Below, piece by piece: positions 25,809 to 34,561 of a stretch of 64,000 nucleotides of DNA. The position numbers and the translations under genes were made by a program. Where the stretch lies: positions 26,115 through 90,114 of the forward strand of contig CANLZY010000024.1 of NCBI GenBank assembly GCA_947495685.1, given 5' to 3'. This DNA comes from an uncultured Tropicimonas sp. (GTDB taxonomy: Bacteria > Pseudomonadota > Alphaproteobacteria > Rhodobacterales > Rhodobacteraceae). The first letter of the stretch is position 1. Every line of letters starts with the position of its first letter. The notes beneath the pieces were generated by a model. That model was not told the origin of the DNA. It saw only the letters and a list, made by a program, of their open reading frames with translations, and searched no databases.

Positions 25809-26341
25809 GTTTTGTGCGACCCGAGGCCGCGCGGTGGCTGTCTCGATGGAACGAGGTGCTGACCGGGTTGGCCGTGGCGGCGTTCGGGCTGTGGTTGATG
25901 AGCCTCGGCGGGGTGTTGATGCTGGCCCTGGGGGGGATCGTCCTGGCGGTTTCGCTGGGCATGACGTTGCTGTCCTGGCGCCGGATGCGATTTCGCATGG
26001 AGATCGATGCACCGGGCGTGGTTTCGATCGACGAGGGGCGGATTTCCTATGCCGGCCCGCTGATGGGCGGCGGGGTCGACCTGTCGGAACTGGTCGAGAT
26101 CGAGGTGTTGGACGTGGCGGGCGACCGTCGTTGTTGGCGATTGCGACAGGTAGATCGCCAGACGCTGTTGGTCCCGCTGGCGGCGGCGGGAGCAGATGGG
26201 CTGTACGACCTGTTTGCGACGCTGCCGGGTATGGACACTCGCGCCCTGATGACCGCGCTGGAGGGAGACGCCACCACGGCGCGCGTGATCTGGAAGCGGA
26301 CGATTGCCCCCGAAGTGATCCTGCCGCCAAGACGGAGATGA
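25805..26341 (+). CDS. Membrane protein of unknown function
   Basis: The 178-residue protein has two closely spaced N-terminal helices (VLTGLAVAAFGLWLMSLGGVLMLALGGIVLAVSLGMTLL, split by a glycine turn) and a cytoplasmic beta-rich tail (MEIDAPGVVSIDEGRISYAG, VDLSELVEIEVLDV) like a PH-type membrane-linked domain. It overlaps the second GNAT gene by four bases and is the last gene of that string. I recognise no named family. Confidence 0.7.
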   Translation: MSFVRPEAARWLSRWNEVLTGLAVAAFGLWLMSLGGVLMLALGGIVLAVSLGMTLLSWRRMRFRMEIDAPGVVSIDEGRISYAGPLMGGGVDLSELVEIEVLDVAGDRRCWRLRQVDRQTLLVPLAAAGADGLYDLFATLPGMDTRALMTALEGDATTARVIWKRTIAPEVILPPRRR

Positions 26342-26386
26342 CGTTGCGGGGGCTTCCGGGTTTCGCCGCGCCTGCGCGCGTCGACC

Positions 26387-26415
26387 GGGGGCACCTCGCT
26401 TCGCTCGGTGCCCCC
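26387..26415. terminator. Strong GC hairpin downstream of the rsmE-GNAT string
   Basis: GGGGGCACC (26387-26395) pairs with GGTGCCCCC (26407-26415) around an 11-base loop. It lies 46 bases after the last stop and before gshA. It lacks a T-run, so it may terminate weakly or act as an mRNA 3' stabiliser. Confidence 0.5.
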
Positions 26416-26480
26416 CTTGACTTGTGACGACCTGAAGCGCACCTAAATCGGATTGCGCGAATGATCGGAGACCTATCCCC

Positions 26481-27851
26481 ATGTCCATCCCTCAATCCGG
26501 CGGCGGCCCGATCGAACGATACGAACAGCTCGTCGAATACCTGTCGAGCGGCTGCAAGCCGAAGGAAGACTGGCGGATCGGAACCGAGCACGAGAAATTC
26601 GGCTATGATCGGATCACCAAGTTGCCGCTGCCCTACGATGGCCCGTGTTCCATCAAGGCGATGCTGGAAGGGCTGCGCGACCGCTATGGTTGGTCGCCGA
26701 TCTTTGAGCAGGACAATATCATCGGCCTGGAGCTGAACGGGGCCAACATCAGCCTGGAACCCGGCGGGCAGCTGGAACTGTCTGGGGCACCGCTGCAGTC
26801 CATTCACGAGACCTGTGACGAGGTGAACGAACACCTGCGCGAAGTGAAGTCGGTGGCCGATGATATTGGCGCCGGGTTCATCGGTCTGGGGGCCGCCCCG
26901 ACCTGGACGCACGAGCAGATGCCGCAGATGCCAAAGGGGCGGTATCGGCTGATGAACGATTACATGGACAGCGTCGGCGACCTGGGCAAGCAGATGATGT
27001 ACCGTACCTGTACGGTGCAGGTGAACCTCGACTTCGCCAGCGAGGCCGACATGGTGCAGAAATTGCGTGTCGGTCTGGCGCTACAGCCGGTGGCCACCGC
27101 CCTGTTCGCCAATTCGCCCTTCCTCGAAGGCAAGCTGAACGGCCACAAATCCTGGCGCTCGCGCATCTGGCGCGATCTGGATGCCGCGCGCACCGGCATG
27201 TTGCCGTTTGTGTTCAAGGATGGCTTCGGGTTCGAGGCCTGGGTCGAATATGCGCTCGATGTGCCGATGTATTTTGTCTATCGCGATGGCACCTATATCA
27301 ACGCGCTTGGCCAGTCCTTCCGCGACTTCCTGAAGGGGCAATTGCCCGCGCTTCCTGGCGAAACCCCGACGTTGAGCGATTGGGCCGATCACCTGACGAC
27401 GGTGTTCCCCGAGGCGCGGATCAAGAAGTACATGGAGATGCGCGGGGCCGATGGTGGCCCCTGGCGTCGTTTGTGCGCGCTGCCGGCCTTCTGGGTCGGG
27501 CTGCTGTATGACCAAGGGGCGCTGGACGCGGCCTGGGATCTAGTCAAGGGCTTTGATGACGAGACCCGCGAAGGGTTGCGGGTGGCGGCCTCGGTGGACG
27601 GATTGCAGGGTGTGGCTGGCGGTGTGAAGCTGCTGGACCTTGCCCGTGAGGCAATCGAGATCTCCCGCGCCGGGCTGGAGGCGCGCGCCGTTCCCGGTGC
27701 TGGCGGCTTGATTCCGGACGAGACCCACTTCCTCAATGCTCTGCAGGAAAGTGTCGAGGCCAGGCAGGTTCCGGCCGACGAACTGGTGGCGCGCTTTCAG
27801 GGTGCGTGGGGTGGGAAACTCGATCCGATCTTTGACGAGTTCTCCTACTAG
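26481..27851 (+). CDS. gshA: Glutamate--cysteine ligase (plant/alphaproteobacterial type)
   Basis: This enzyme joins glutamate and cysteine with ATP, the first and limiting step of glutathione synthesis. The 456-residue length and motifs WRIGTEHEKFGYD, IGLELNGANISLEPGGQLELSG, GLGAAPTW, YMDSVGDLGKQMMYRTCTVQVNLDF and FVFKDGFGFEAWVEYALDVPMYFVYRDG place it in the plant/alphaproteobacterial class rather than the E. coli class. It appears monocistronic; a hairpin follows at 27865. Confidence 0.94.
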   Translation: MSIPQSGGGPIERYEQLVEYLSSGCKPKEDWRIGTEHEKFGYDRITKLPLPYDGPCSIKAMLEGLRDRYGWSPIFEQDNIIGLELNGANISLEPGGQLELSGAPLQSIHETCDEVNEHLREVKSVADDIGAGFIGLGAAPTWTHEQMPQMPKGRYRLMNDYMDSVGDLGKQMMYRTCTVQVNLDFASEADMVQKLRVGLALQPVATALFANSPFLEGKLNGHKSWRSRIWRDLDAARTGMLPFVFKDGFGFEAWVEYALDVPMYFVYRDGTYINALGQSFRDFLKGQLPALPGETPTLSDWADHLTTVFPEARIKKYMEMRGADGGPWRRLCALPAFWVGLLYDQGALDAAWDLVKGFDDETREGLRVAASVDGLQGVAGGVKLLDLAREAIEISRAGLEARAVPGAGGLIPDETHFLNALQESVEARQVPADELVARFQGAWGGKLDPIFDEFSY

Positions 27852-27864
27852 GCAATGCCAGCAA

Positions 27865-27887
27865 TGGGCGCCGACGTGGCGCCCATC
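27865..27887. terminator. Hairpin after gshA, between convergent genes
   Basis: ATGGGCGCC (27865-27873) pairs perfectly with GGCGCCCAT (27879-27887) across a five-base loop. It begins 13 bases after the gshA stop and lies before the convergent DUF805 gene. No clear T-run follows on either strand. Confidence 0.5.
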
Positions 27888-27930
27888 TATTGCGTCGCCC
27901 GCATCGCAGGCCATGATCGTGGCGTCCCGG

Positions 27931-28305
27931 TCAGATCGACCGCTTCACGACCCGCGGCTCGGGGCCAAAGGTGTTCGCGCCCTTGGTGCCTTCCTGAATG
28001 TAAAAGTAGATCAAGACCAGCACACCAACCAGCGGTATCAGGCCAATCAGGATCCACCATCCGGATTTGTCCGTATCGTGCAGGCGTCGAACGGCAACGC
28101 TGATATAGGGTAATAGCATAGCCAGACCAAAGATCGGTCCCAACACGCCGAAGTCGGATCCGAAGAGCATTCTGTCAATTGCTCCGGTGATCCACGCGCC
28201 GATGAACACGAACAATGCAAACCACCAGAATTCTGGCCGACGCGCTCTTCCACTGAAAGCCACGTATTTGCCGAGGCACGTGCGAATCGAGTCCTGAAAT
28301 GTCAT
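27931..28305 (-). CDS. DUF805 family membrane protein
   Basis: The 124-residue protein shows the DUF805 pattern: FSGRARRPEFWWFALFVFIGAWI, a second and third helix, and the conserved VRRLHDTDKSGWWILIGLIPLVG segment. The family has no established function. I chose the ATG at 28305 because GGAGAC lies seven to eight bases upstream; a longer in-frame start at 28431 would run into plsY. It ends with the family-typical polar tail. Confidence 0.88.
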   Translation of the reverse strand: MTFQDSIRTCLGKYVAFSGRARRPEFWWFALFVFIGAWITGAIDRMLFGSDFGVLGPIFGLAMLLPYISVAVRRLHDTDKSGWWILIGLIPLVGVLVLIYFYIQEGTKGANTFGPEPRVVKRSI

Positions 28306-28351
28306 TTGATGTCTCCGAAGTTTGTGCTCCCTTGGAACGCTAGCCACTTGC

Positions 28352-28963
28352 TCAGGACTTGTCAGCCCCGATGCGGGGCTCCTCGCCGCGCCGTAGGCGC
28401 CGAATATTGTCAGCATGGCGGATGTAGACAAGGATCGTCAGCGCGATGCCGAGGAAGAAGGCCTCCCCCTGCCCGAAGATGAACATCCAGAAAGTCGATA
28501 GCGCGGCCGCAATCAGCGCAGCCAGAGACGACAGTCGCGTGACCAGAGCGATCACGAGCCAGGTCGCGCAGCAGGCGAGGCCGACGCGCCAATCCAGCGC
28601 CAGCATGACGCCCAGAAAGGTTGCAACCCCCTTGCCGCCCTTGAAGCCGAGCCAGACCGGGTAGAGGTGCCCGAGAAAGGCAAACAGCGCCGCCACCTGG
28701 GCGGCGTCTTCCCCCAGCGTGGCCCGCGCGATCAGCACCGCGACCCCGCCCTTGGCGGCGTCCAGCACGAGGGTCAGAAAGGCGGCAAGCTTGTTTCCGG
28801 TGCGCAGGACGTTGGTCGCGCCGATGTTCCCGGATCCGATTGACCGCAGGTTGCCGAGGCCAAACACCTGCGCCATCAGCATGCCAAAGGGAACGGACCC
28901 GAGCAGATAGGCCAGCAGCGCCGTCAGGGCCAATGCCATTGGATCGGTTGTGAACATCGGCAT
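28352..28963 (-). CDS. plsY: Acyl-phosphate:glycerol-3-phosphate acyltransferase
   Basis: PlsY uses acyl phosphate made by PlsX to acylate glycerol 3-phosphate, the first step of membrane phospholipid synthesis. The 203-residue membrane protein has the three signature loops GSVPFG, SIGSGNIGATNVLR and GFKGGKGVAT, with five to seven helices. GAAGGAG precedes the ATG. The DUF805 gene lies 46 bases downstream in the same direction. Confidence 0.95.
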   Translation of the reverse strand: MPMFTTDPMALALTALLAYLLGSVPFGMLMAQVFGLGNLRSIGSGNIGATNVLRTGNKLAAFLTLVLDAAKGGVAVLIARATLGEDAAQVAALFAFLGHLYPVWLGFKGGKGVATFLGVMLALDWRVGLACCATWLVIALVTRLSSLAALIAAALSTFWMFIFGQGEAFFLGIALTILVYIRHADNIRRLRRGEEPRIGADKS

Positions 28964-29203
28964 CGGCAGTCTCCTTCGCTCGGGTTTTTCGGACTATCTC
29001 TGGCGGGATGGGAAAAGTCCACGCGCGAACCCACCGCAAGGGCAGCCTTAGGGCGCCCGGTCAAGGCGGCGACGTCACCGTGGCGCGCTGCGCCCGGAGG
29101 GCGCCATGCCCAACCGTGGACAATGCCCGAAGGGCGGGCCCAACGGGCGGGAGCACTCCGGGGTGGGCGGCATCACGATCCCGCAGCGGGAAAACCCGTC
29201 CGG

Positions 29204-30022
29204 TCAGGCCCCAAGTTTGGCGTGCACCTCGTCCAGGTCGATCTCTCCCGCCGGCATCTTGTTGGCGGGGTTCTCGAAATCATACCGGAAGAGATCAAAA
29301 TCCTTGTGATAGATTTCATAGACCAGATGCATCGCGAGATCATCGAAATAGGCCTCCACCGGATGCGCGCGCTTCGGGCCGTGGCCTTCGCTTTCGTTGA
29401 ATCTCGGGATGTCCTCCAACGTGACGGGGTGGGCCGTTTCCACCTGCTCCAGAACGTCCTGCATGCCGGTGTTGAAATCCTCGGTCCAGAAGATCCGGTC
29501 GTACCGGCCACCGTTGAGCACAAAGGTCGATACATGGCCCGACATCGACGACCAGTGAATGTCAGGGTCCATCGGGCGTCGGAACCGGATCGTGTCCCGG
29601 GCAAACAGCAGGAACCGGCGAAAGCTCTGGATCTGGTCGAACTCGAACCCGTTCTCGGGCGTTCCGACATCGATGCCGTACTTCTGGGTCAGCATCGGCA
29701 CGAGGTTTCCACGATAGCGGCGGCCATTGCGTTGAATGCCGCAGATCTTGTCGAAAAAGGAGGACAGGATTCGGGTGTAGGGATTGCGCACGCAAGTGAA
29801 TGTCATCGAGCGATGGGCCTGAACGTTGGCCTCGATCAGGGGCTGGCTGGCCTCGTGCGCCCACTTGTGCAGCCCGTCCTCGGCATCATGGATGTCGCCA
29901 TCAAAAAAACGGCCGTAGTCGGAGTAGTACATGATCTGGCCGATCGTCGAGCAGGCGCATTTCGGCACCACGCGATAGACCATGCTTTCGCTTTCTGTCA
30001 TCCATGTGCCCGGAAACCCCAT
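29204..30022 (-). CDS. PAPS-dependent sulfotransferase family protein
   Basis: The protein, 272 residues from the ATG at 30022, has the two co-substrate motifs of sulfotransferases: the 5'-phosphosulfate loop PKCACSTIGQIM near the N-terminus, and the 3'-phosphate site TCVRNPYTRILSSFFDK in the middle. It has no signal peptide. Sulfotransferases of this type add sulfate to glycans or other surface molecules. It is divergent from a branching-type glycosyltransferase gene 140 bases away, which supports a cell-surface glycan role. Starts at 30001 and 29983 are possible; the choice is uncertain. Confidence 0.8.
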   Translation of the reverse strand: MGFPGTWMTESESMVYRVVPKCACSTIGQIMYYSDYGRFFDGDIHDAEDGLHKWAHEASQPLIEANVQAHRSMTFTCVRNPYTRILSSFFDKICGIQRNGRRYRGNLVPMLTQKYGIDVGTPENGFEFDQIQSFRRFLLFARDTIRFRRPMDPDIHWSSMSGHVSTFVLNGGRYDRIFWTEDFNTGMQDVLEQVETAHPVTLEDIPRFNESEGHGPKRAHPVEAYFDDLAMHLVYEIYHKDFDLFRYDFENPANKMPAGEIDLDEVHAKLGA

Positions 30023-30162
30023 GCCATCAATCCCTTTGTTGGCTCCTGCGGCAGTCTTTTCCGCAACGCTTACAAAAAAGCAAACAAACACTGTCGATTC
30101 AATTGGCGTTCACGTTATTCCGGTTGAACAGTGTTGCCCAAGTCTCGAAGATCGTTTCCAAA

Positions 30163-31740
30163 ATGGTACAAATCGCGTTTATCCTGCTGTGTCACAAGGA
30201 CCCCGAGGCCATAATTGCCCAGGCCCGGCGGCTGACGGCTGTCGGCGATTGCCTCGCGATCCACTTTGACGCACGCGCCGCCAAGGCGCACCATGATCGA
30301 ATTCGCGATGCATTGGCAGACAATCCGAACGTCTGCTTTGCCGCAAAGCGGGTCAAGTGCGGCTGGGGCGAATGGAGCCTTGTCGAGGCCACACTGCACG
30401 CGGTCGAGGCGGCGATGGAGGCATTTTCACAGGCGACCCACTTCTACATGCTCTCGGGCGATTGCATGCCGGTGAAGACGGCCGAATACGCCCATGCGTT
30501 GTTACAGTCCGGCGACACCGACTACATCGAATCCGTCGACTATTTCGATGGCGGCTGGATCAAGACCGGATTCCGCGAGGAACGGTTGATCTATCGTCAC
30601 TTTTTCAACGAACGTCAGCAGAAATGGCTGTTCTACAAGAGTTTCGACCTACAGAAACGCCTGGGGCTGACCCGCCGCATCCCTGACGACCTTCAGATGA
30701 TGATTGGCAGCCAGTGGTGGTGCCTGCGGCGGCGCACGTTGGAGGCGGTTCTGGAATTCGCCCGTGAACGCCGGGACGTGATGCGATTCTTTGCAACGAC
30801 CTGGATCCCTGACGAGACCTTTTTTCAGACGATCGTCCGTCATCTTGTCCCGCGGGAAGAGATCGAGTCCCGCACCCTCACCTTCCTGATGTTCTCTGAC
30901 TATGGAATGCCTGTAACGTTCTACAACGATCATCATGATCTGCTGCTGGGGCAGGACGCCCTGTTCGCCCGCAAGATCAGCCCGGAGGCGACCGAGCTGA
31001 AGCAGCGTCTGGGCAAGCTCTATTCGGCGAAGGGGAAAACCTTCGAGATCTCGGGCGAAGGGCGAAATCTCTATCGGTTCCTGACCGGGCGCGGGCGCGA
31101 CGGGCGACGGTTTGCGCCCCGCTTCTGGGAGGGGGGCGGAACACTCGACCGTGACAAGGAGCTGCTATTGATTGTCTGCAAGAAATGGCATGTTGCAAAG
31201 CGGCTTGTCGCGGCCATCCGGCAGCAGACCGACATTCCGGCGGTGACGTATCTGTTCAACGAAGAGGATACGGAGCTGCCGCATCTGGGTGGGATCGAAA
31301 CCCGTCTGGACAAGCGCATGCGCCATCGCCGTGTGCTGGTCAGCATGCTTTTCGGATACCACGGCGGCCATAAACTCATCCTGTGTCTCGACCCCGCAAT
31401 GATCGACATGATGCAGGATTTCCAGTCGGATCGGGCCACGACCCGGATTCTTGAGATCGAATGCGCGTTCACCGACGCATACTTACAGGGACACGTCCGG
31501 CGGATCGGTCTGGCGGGCGATAGTACGCCCGAAGACACGCTGCGGCAGATTCTGCCGACAATCCGGAATGATATCGCCTTTGAGGCCGATCAGATGCAAG
31601 AGGCCGGGTTCCCGCACCACTACCATCTCCGACAAGTCGGTTCGGTGGACGAAAATGCGGTACCCTTGTCCGAGTTCCTGTCTATACCGGTCCGGACGGC
31701 GCACGGTATCGCGTCGACCGACAACCTGTTTGATGACTGA
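30163..31740 (+). CDS. Core-2/I-branching-type glycosyltransferase with a C-terminal domain of unknown function
   Basis: The first about 280 of 525 residues match the Branch (beta-1,6-N-acetylglucosaminyltransferase-like) fold: VQIAFILLCHKDPEAIIAQA at the N-terminus, HFYMLSGDCMPVKTAEYAHALL, GSQWWCLRRRTLEAVLEFA and the acidic PDETFFQTIV segment. The C-terminal about 220 residues (from near LLIVCKKWHVAKRLV) form a second domain I cannot name with confidence. A sugar is presumably transferred onto a surface glycan. It is divergent from a sulfotransferase, so the two could build a sulfated polymer. The HIT gene follows after 20 bases. Confidence 0.8.
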   Translation: MVQIAFILLCHKDPEAIIAQARRLTAVGDCLAIHFDARAAKAHHDRIRDALADNPNVCFAAKRVKCGWGEWSLVEATLHAVEAAMEAFSQATHFYMLSGDCMPVKTAEYAHALLQSGDTDYIESVDYFDGGWIKTGFREERLIYRHFFNERQQKWLFYKSFDLQKRLGLTRRIPDDLQMMIGSQWWCLRRRTLEAVLEFARERRDVMRFFATTWIPDETFFQTIVRHLVPREEIESRTLTFLMFSDYGMPVTFYNDHHDLLLGQDALFARKISPEATELKQRLGKLYSAKGKTFEISGEGRNLYRFLTGRGRDGRRFAPRFWEGGGTLDRDKELLLIVCKKWHVAKRLVAAIRQQTDIPAVTYLFNEEDTELPHLGGIETRLDKRMRHRRVLVSMLFGYHGGHKLILCLDPAMIDMMQDFQSDRATTRILEIECAFTDAYLQGHVRRIGLAGDSTPEDTLRQILPTIRNDIAFEADQMQEAGFPHHYHLRQVGSVDENAVPLSEFLSIPVRTAHGIASTDNLFDD

Positions 31741-31760
31741 CACGAGGGAAGGGCGCCCGG

Positions 31761-32144
31761 ATGGCCTATGACTATGATGACCAGAACATCTTTGCGAAGA
31801 TCCTGCGCGGAGAAATTCCCAACAGCACCGTGCTGGAGACCGAGCATTCGCTGGCCTTCAACGACATCGTTCCGCAGGCGCCGCTGCACGTGCTGGTGAT
31901 TCCGAAGGGGCCGTACGTCTGCTATGACCATTTTGCCCTGACCGCGACCGATGCGGAGATCGTGGATTTCACCCGTGCCGTGGGAGAGGTGTGCCGCATG
32001 CTTGGCGTCCAGCCCGGCGAGGGCGACGAGGGGTTCCGCCTGATATCCAATGCCGGGCGCGACGGTGTGCAGGAAGTGCCACATCTTCATGTGCATATTC
32101 TCGCGGGGCGTCACCTCGGGCGTATGCTGGCGGCCGCCAAATGA
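31761..32144 (+). CDS. HIT-family protein (histidine triad nucleotide hydrolase)
   Basis: The 127-residue protein has the HIT active-site motif HLHVHIL at residues 108-114 and the N-terminal NIFAKILRGEIPNSTVLE block of the Hint branch. Such proteins hydrolyse AMP-linked substrates such as adenosine phosphoramidates. It starts 20 bases after the glycosyltransferase gene with GAGGGAAGGG upstream. Confidence 0.93.
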   Translation: MAYDYDDQNIFAKILRGEIPNSTVLETEHSLAFNDIVPQAPLHVLVIPKGPYVCYDHFALTATDAEIVDFTRAVGEVCRMLGVQPGEGDEGFRLISNAGRDGVQEVPHLHVHILAGRHLGRMLAAAK

Positions 32145-32258
32145 GACGAACCAAATAGCGCGCCTTGCGGCGCATTCCTCCTGAGCACTGCGTGCGGTTG
32201 GCGCGGGGGGCCGACATCGCGCGATAGCGTCAGGCGGGGCGTGTGTCGTGAGGACGGG

Positions 32259-33308
32259 TCAGGGCCTGTCGAGCATATCGGTGACGACGGCCAACGCTTG
32301 GGACCAATGTGCGGGGCTGGTCGACGCGTAGTAGTCGAGGCCAGGGGCGGAGTTCACCTCGAGGATCACAGCGCCGTCCGTTCCCTGTGCGAGGTCGGGG
32401 GCGATAATGTCGACTCCGGCCACGGTCAGGCCCAGGGCGGAGGCCGCGCGCACGGCCAGACTGGCGGCGTCGGCGTGCACATCCGGGCCGAGATCGTGAA
32501 GCGTTCCACCGGTCGACAGGTTGGCATTCCCCAGAATCCTTACCCGAAGGCCCGGCGCCGGGATCGACTCCAGCGTCAGGCCCTGATCTGCCAGACCCCG
32601 AAGGATGCGTGCGTCGTCTGGTGACAGCTTGGCCCCGCGGTGCGTCTCCGACAGGCAGTCCAGTGCTTCGCCCAGCAGCGCGCGGATCGGGGATCGACCG
32701 TCTCCGGTGACCGAAAAGGGGCGACGTTCGTAGGCCAGCCGAACCGTCCCGTCGAGCACCAGGAACCGGTAGTCCCGCCCGGGCAGAAAGGTTTCGACCC
32801 GGATCCGCTCATCGGTCCTGAAGGCATCGGCAAGGTCCGTGTCCAGCTCTTCGGGCGACTGGGCACGTCGAATGTCGCGCCCCTCGGAGCCACAATTTGG
32901 CTTCACGATCACGGGGTAGCCAGTGGCCTCGGCAAACCGACGCGCCGCCGGCACGCCGGGCAACCGGGCGGCGACATCGCGGTTCTTGAGAGCCATGCGG
33001 GCGCGGTAGGTCTCGCTGAACACCAATTGTCCGTCGGGCGAGGGCAGGCCCTCGGCGGCGAGCAGCCGGGCGGTGTAGTCCTTGTCGGCGGCCAGCGCGG
33101 CGGCGGAATCCCGGTTCAGCCCGAGGGATTTTCCAAAGATCGCCCGGGTGCTTCCGTGGCGGTCGCGAAAGCGGCCGACGAAGCCATAGTCGGCCTCCAT
33201 CTCCAACGTGCCGCCAAGGGCAGCCGCCGCCTCGGCCAGAAGCCGCACGAACGGCGTGCCCCGCGCCAGCAATTCCGGCGACGGCGGCGCCAGGGGCAGC
33301 GGAATCAT
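32259..33308 (-). CDS. ATP-grasp enzyme, cyanophycin-synthetase/glutathione-synthase-like
   Basis: The 349-residue protein has an ATP-grasp core: YPVIVKPNCGSEGRDIRRA, then VETFLPGRDYRFLVLDGTVRLAYERRPFSVTGDG, and the metal-binding end GVDIIAPDL...GAVILEVNSAPGLDYY. The GDGRSPIRALL and LEVNSAPGL segments most resemble the ATP-grasp domain of cyanophycin synthetases, but the Mur-ligase half of those enzymes is absent. It should form an amide or peptide bond using ATP; the substrate is unknown. Its start overlaps the stop of an ABC ATPase gene by four bases, so the two are coupled. Confidence 0.8.
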   Translation of the reverse strand: MIPLPLAPPSPELLARGTPFVRLLAEAAAALGGTLEMEADYGFVGRFRDRHGSTRAIFGKSLGLNRDSAAALAADKDYTARLLAAEGLPSPDGQLVFSETYRARMALKNRDVAARLPGVPAARRFAEATGYPVIVKPNCGSEGRDIRRAQSPEELDTDLADAFRTDERIRVETFLPGRDYRFLVLDGTVRLAYERRPFSVTGDGRSPIRALLGEALDCLSETHRGAKLSPDDARILRGLADQGLTLESIPAPGLRVRILGNANLSTGGTLHDLGPDVHADAASLAVRAASALGLTVAGVDIIAPDLAQGTDGAVILEVNSAPGLDYYASTSPAHWSQALAVVTDMLDRP

Positions 33309-34255
33309 GCGGCCCGATCGTCGCCGGCCGAGGAGGTCAGCGCCAGGAAGACATCCTCCAGGTGCGGGTCCTCGGATGCGACGTCGTGGATACGGATGCC
33401 GGCGGCGCGCACGGCGTCCAGCACGTCTTCGGCGGCGGTTTCGTTGCGGCGATAGGACAGCGCCAGCGCGCCATCCGCCCGGCGGGACAGGGCAACGCCG
33501 GCGGGCAGGTCGATGTGGTCCGGCGCGGGGGCGACGGGCTGGATCACCAGCGTCTTGGCATCCAGTCGCCCGATCAGGTTGGAGGTTTGATCATGGGCGA
33601 TCTTGCGGCCCTGATGGATGATCGCAATCTCGTCGCACATCTCTTCGGCCTCTTCGAGGTAATGCGTGGTCAGGATGATGGTCATCCCCTGCTGGTTGAG
33701 CTTGCGGATGTTCTGCCACAGCATCTGGCGCAATTCGATGTCGACTCCGGCCGTGGGCTCGTCCAGCACCAGCACATGCGGCCGGTGCACCAGCGCCTTG
33801 CCCAGAAGCAACCGCCGCCGCATCCCGCCGGACAGTGTCCGGGAATAGGCGTTGGCCTTGTCGGTCAGGCCGATCATCTCCAGAATTTCGTCCGTCCGCC
33901 GATCGGCCTTGCGAACCCCGTACAGCCCCGCCTGAACATCGAGCGCGGCCCGCGGGGAAAAGAACGGGTCCATGTTCAGCTCCTGCGGCATCACGCCGAT
34001 GGAGGCCCGGGACTGCCGCGGGTTCACGTCCTGGTCAAAGCCCCAGATCCTGGCCGACCCGGCGGATTTGCGCACCAGACCGGCAAGGATGTTGATCAGG
34101 GTCGATTTTCCAGCGCCGTTCGGCCCCAACAGGCCGAAAATGGAACCGGCGGGCACCGTCAGGTCGATGTCGTTCAGGGCGGTCTTGGCGGGTTCGCCCC
34201 GCTGCGCGGCGTAGGTCTTGGACAGCCCGTTGATCTCGATTGCATTCTGAGTCAT
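33305..34255 (-). CDS. ABC transporter ATP-binding protein, ABC-2 export type (YadG-like)
   Basis: The 316-residue ATPase has Walker A GPNGAGKSTLI, Q-loop MPQELNMDPFF, signature LSGGMRRRLLLGKAL, Walker B VLVLDEPTAGVD and H-loop TTHYLEEAEEM, plus a short C-terminal domain. The pattern matches YadG-type ATPases that normally pair with an ABC-2 permease. No permease lies next to it in this window. Instead an ATP-grasp gene overlaps its 3' end. Confidence 0.9.
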   Translation of the reverse strand: MTQNAIEINGLSKTYAAQRGEPAKTALNDIDLTVPAGSIFGLLGPNGAGKSTLINILAGLVRKSAGSARIWGFDQDVNPRQSRASIGVMPQELNMDPFFSPRAALDVQAGLYGVRKADRRTDEILEMIGLTDKANAYSRTLSGGMRRRLLLGKALVHRPHVLVLDEPTAGVDIELRQMLWQNIRKLNQQGMTIILTTHYLEEAEEMCDEIAIIHQGRKIAHDQTSNLIGRLDAKTLVIQPVAPAPDHIDLPAGVALSRRADGALALSYRRNETAAEDVLDAVRAAGIRIHDVASEDPHLEDVFLALTSSAGDDRAA

Positions 34256-34368
34256 CTGCGGCGCTCCGGCACTTGCCCGATCCGGGCGGTTCCCTATGAT
34301 GCCGCGAACCTAAGCCGTGCCGCGCGGCGCCACAAGAACGCCGACGCAAAGATCCGCAGGAGCCAGGC

Positions 34369-34551
34369 ATGAACACGATCCCGCAGCCGCCCGAAACTGA
34401 AGTCGTCACGACGACCCGAGTCGCCTGCGATGGTGGCGAAGGTGCACTGGGCCACCCTCGCGTCTGGCTGAGCCTGGGTGAGGCCGGCGAAGCCGTATGC
34501 CCCTATTGCGACAAGAAGTTCGTTCTGGCCAAGGACGCGCCCGCGCACTGA
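34369..34551 (+). CDS. Zinc-finger protein, zf-CHCC family
   Basis: The 60-residue protein has Cys20, His29, Cys44 and Cys47 (CDGG...GHPRVWL...CPYCDKKF), the zf-CHCC pattern shared with the mitochondrial complex I accessory subunit NDUFS6. In alphaproteobacteria such small proteins are thought to be related to complex I. The gene is isolated here, between divergent and convergent neighbours. The length is normal for the bacterial form. Confidence 0.88.
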   Translation: MNTIPQPPETEVVTTTRVACDGGEGALGHPRVWLSLGEAGEAVCPYCDKKFVLAKDAPAH

Positions 34552-34561
34552 TTGCGTGGCG

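Noticed and set aside
27931..28431. A longer DUF805 protein starting at 28431
   Set aside because: The extra N-terminus is not part of the family, overlaps plsY, and the ATG at 28305 has a better ribosome site.
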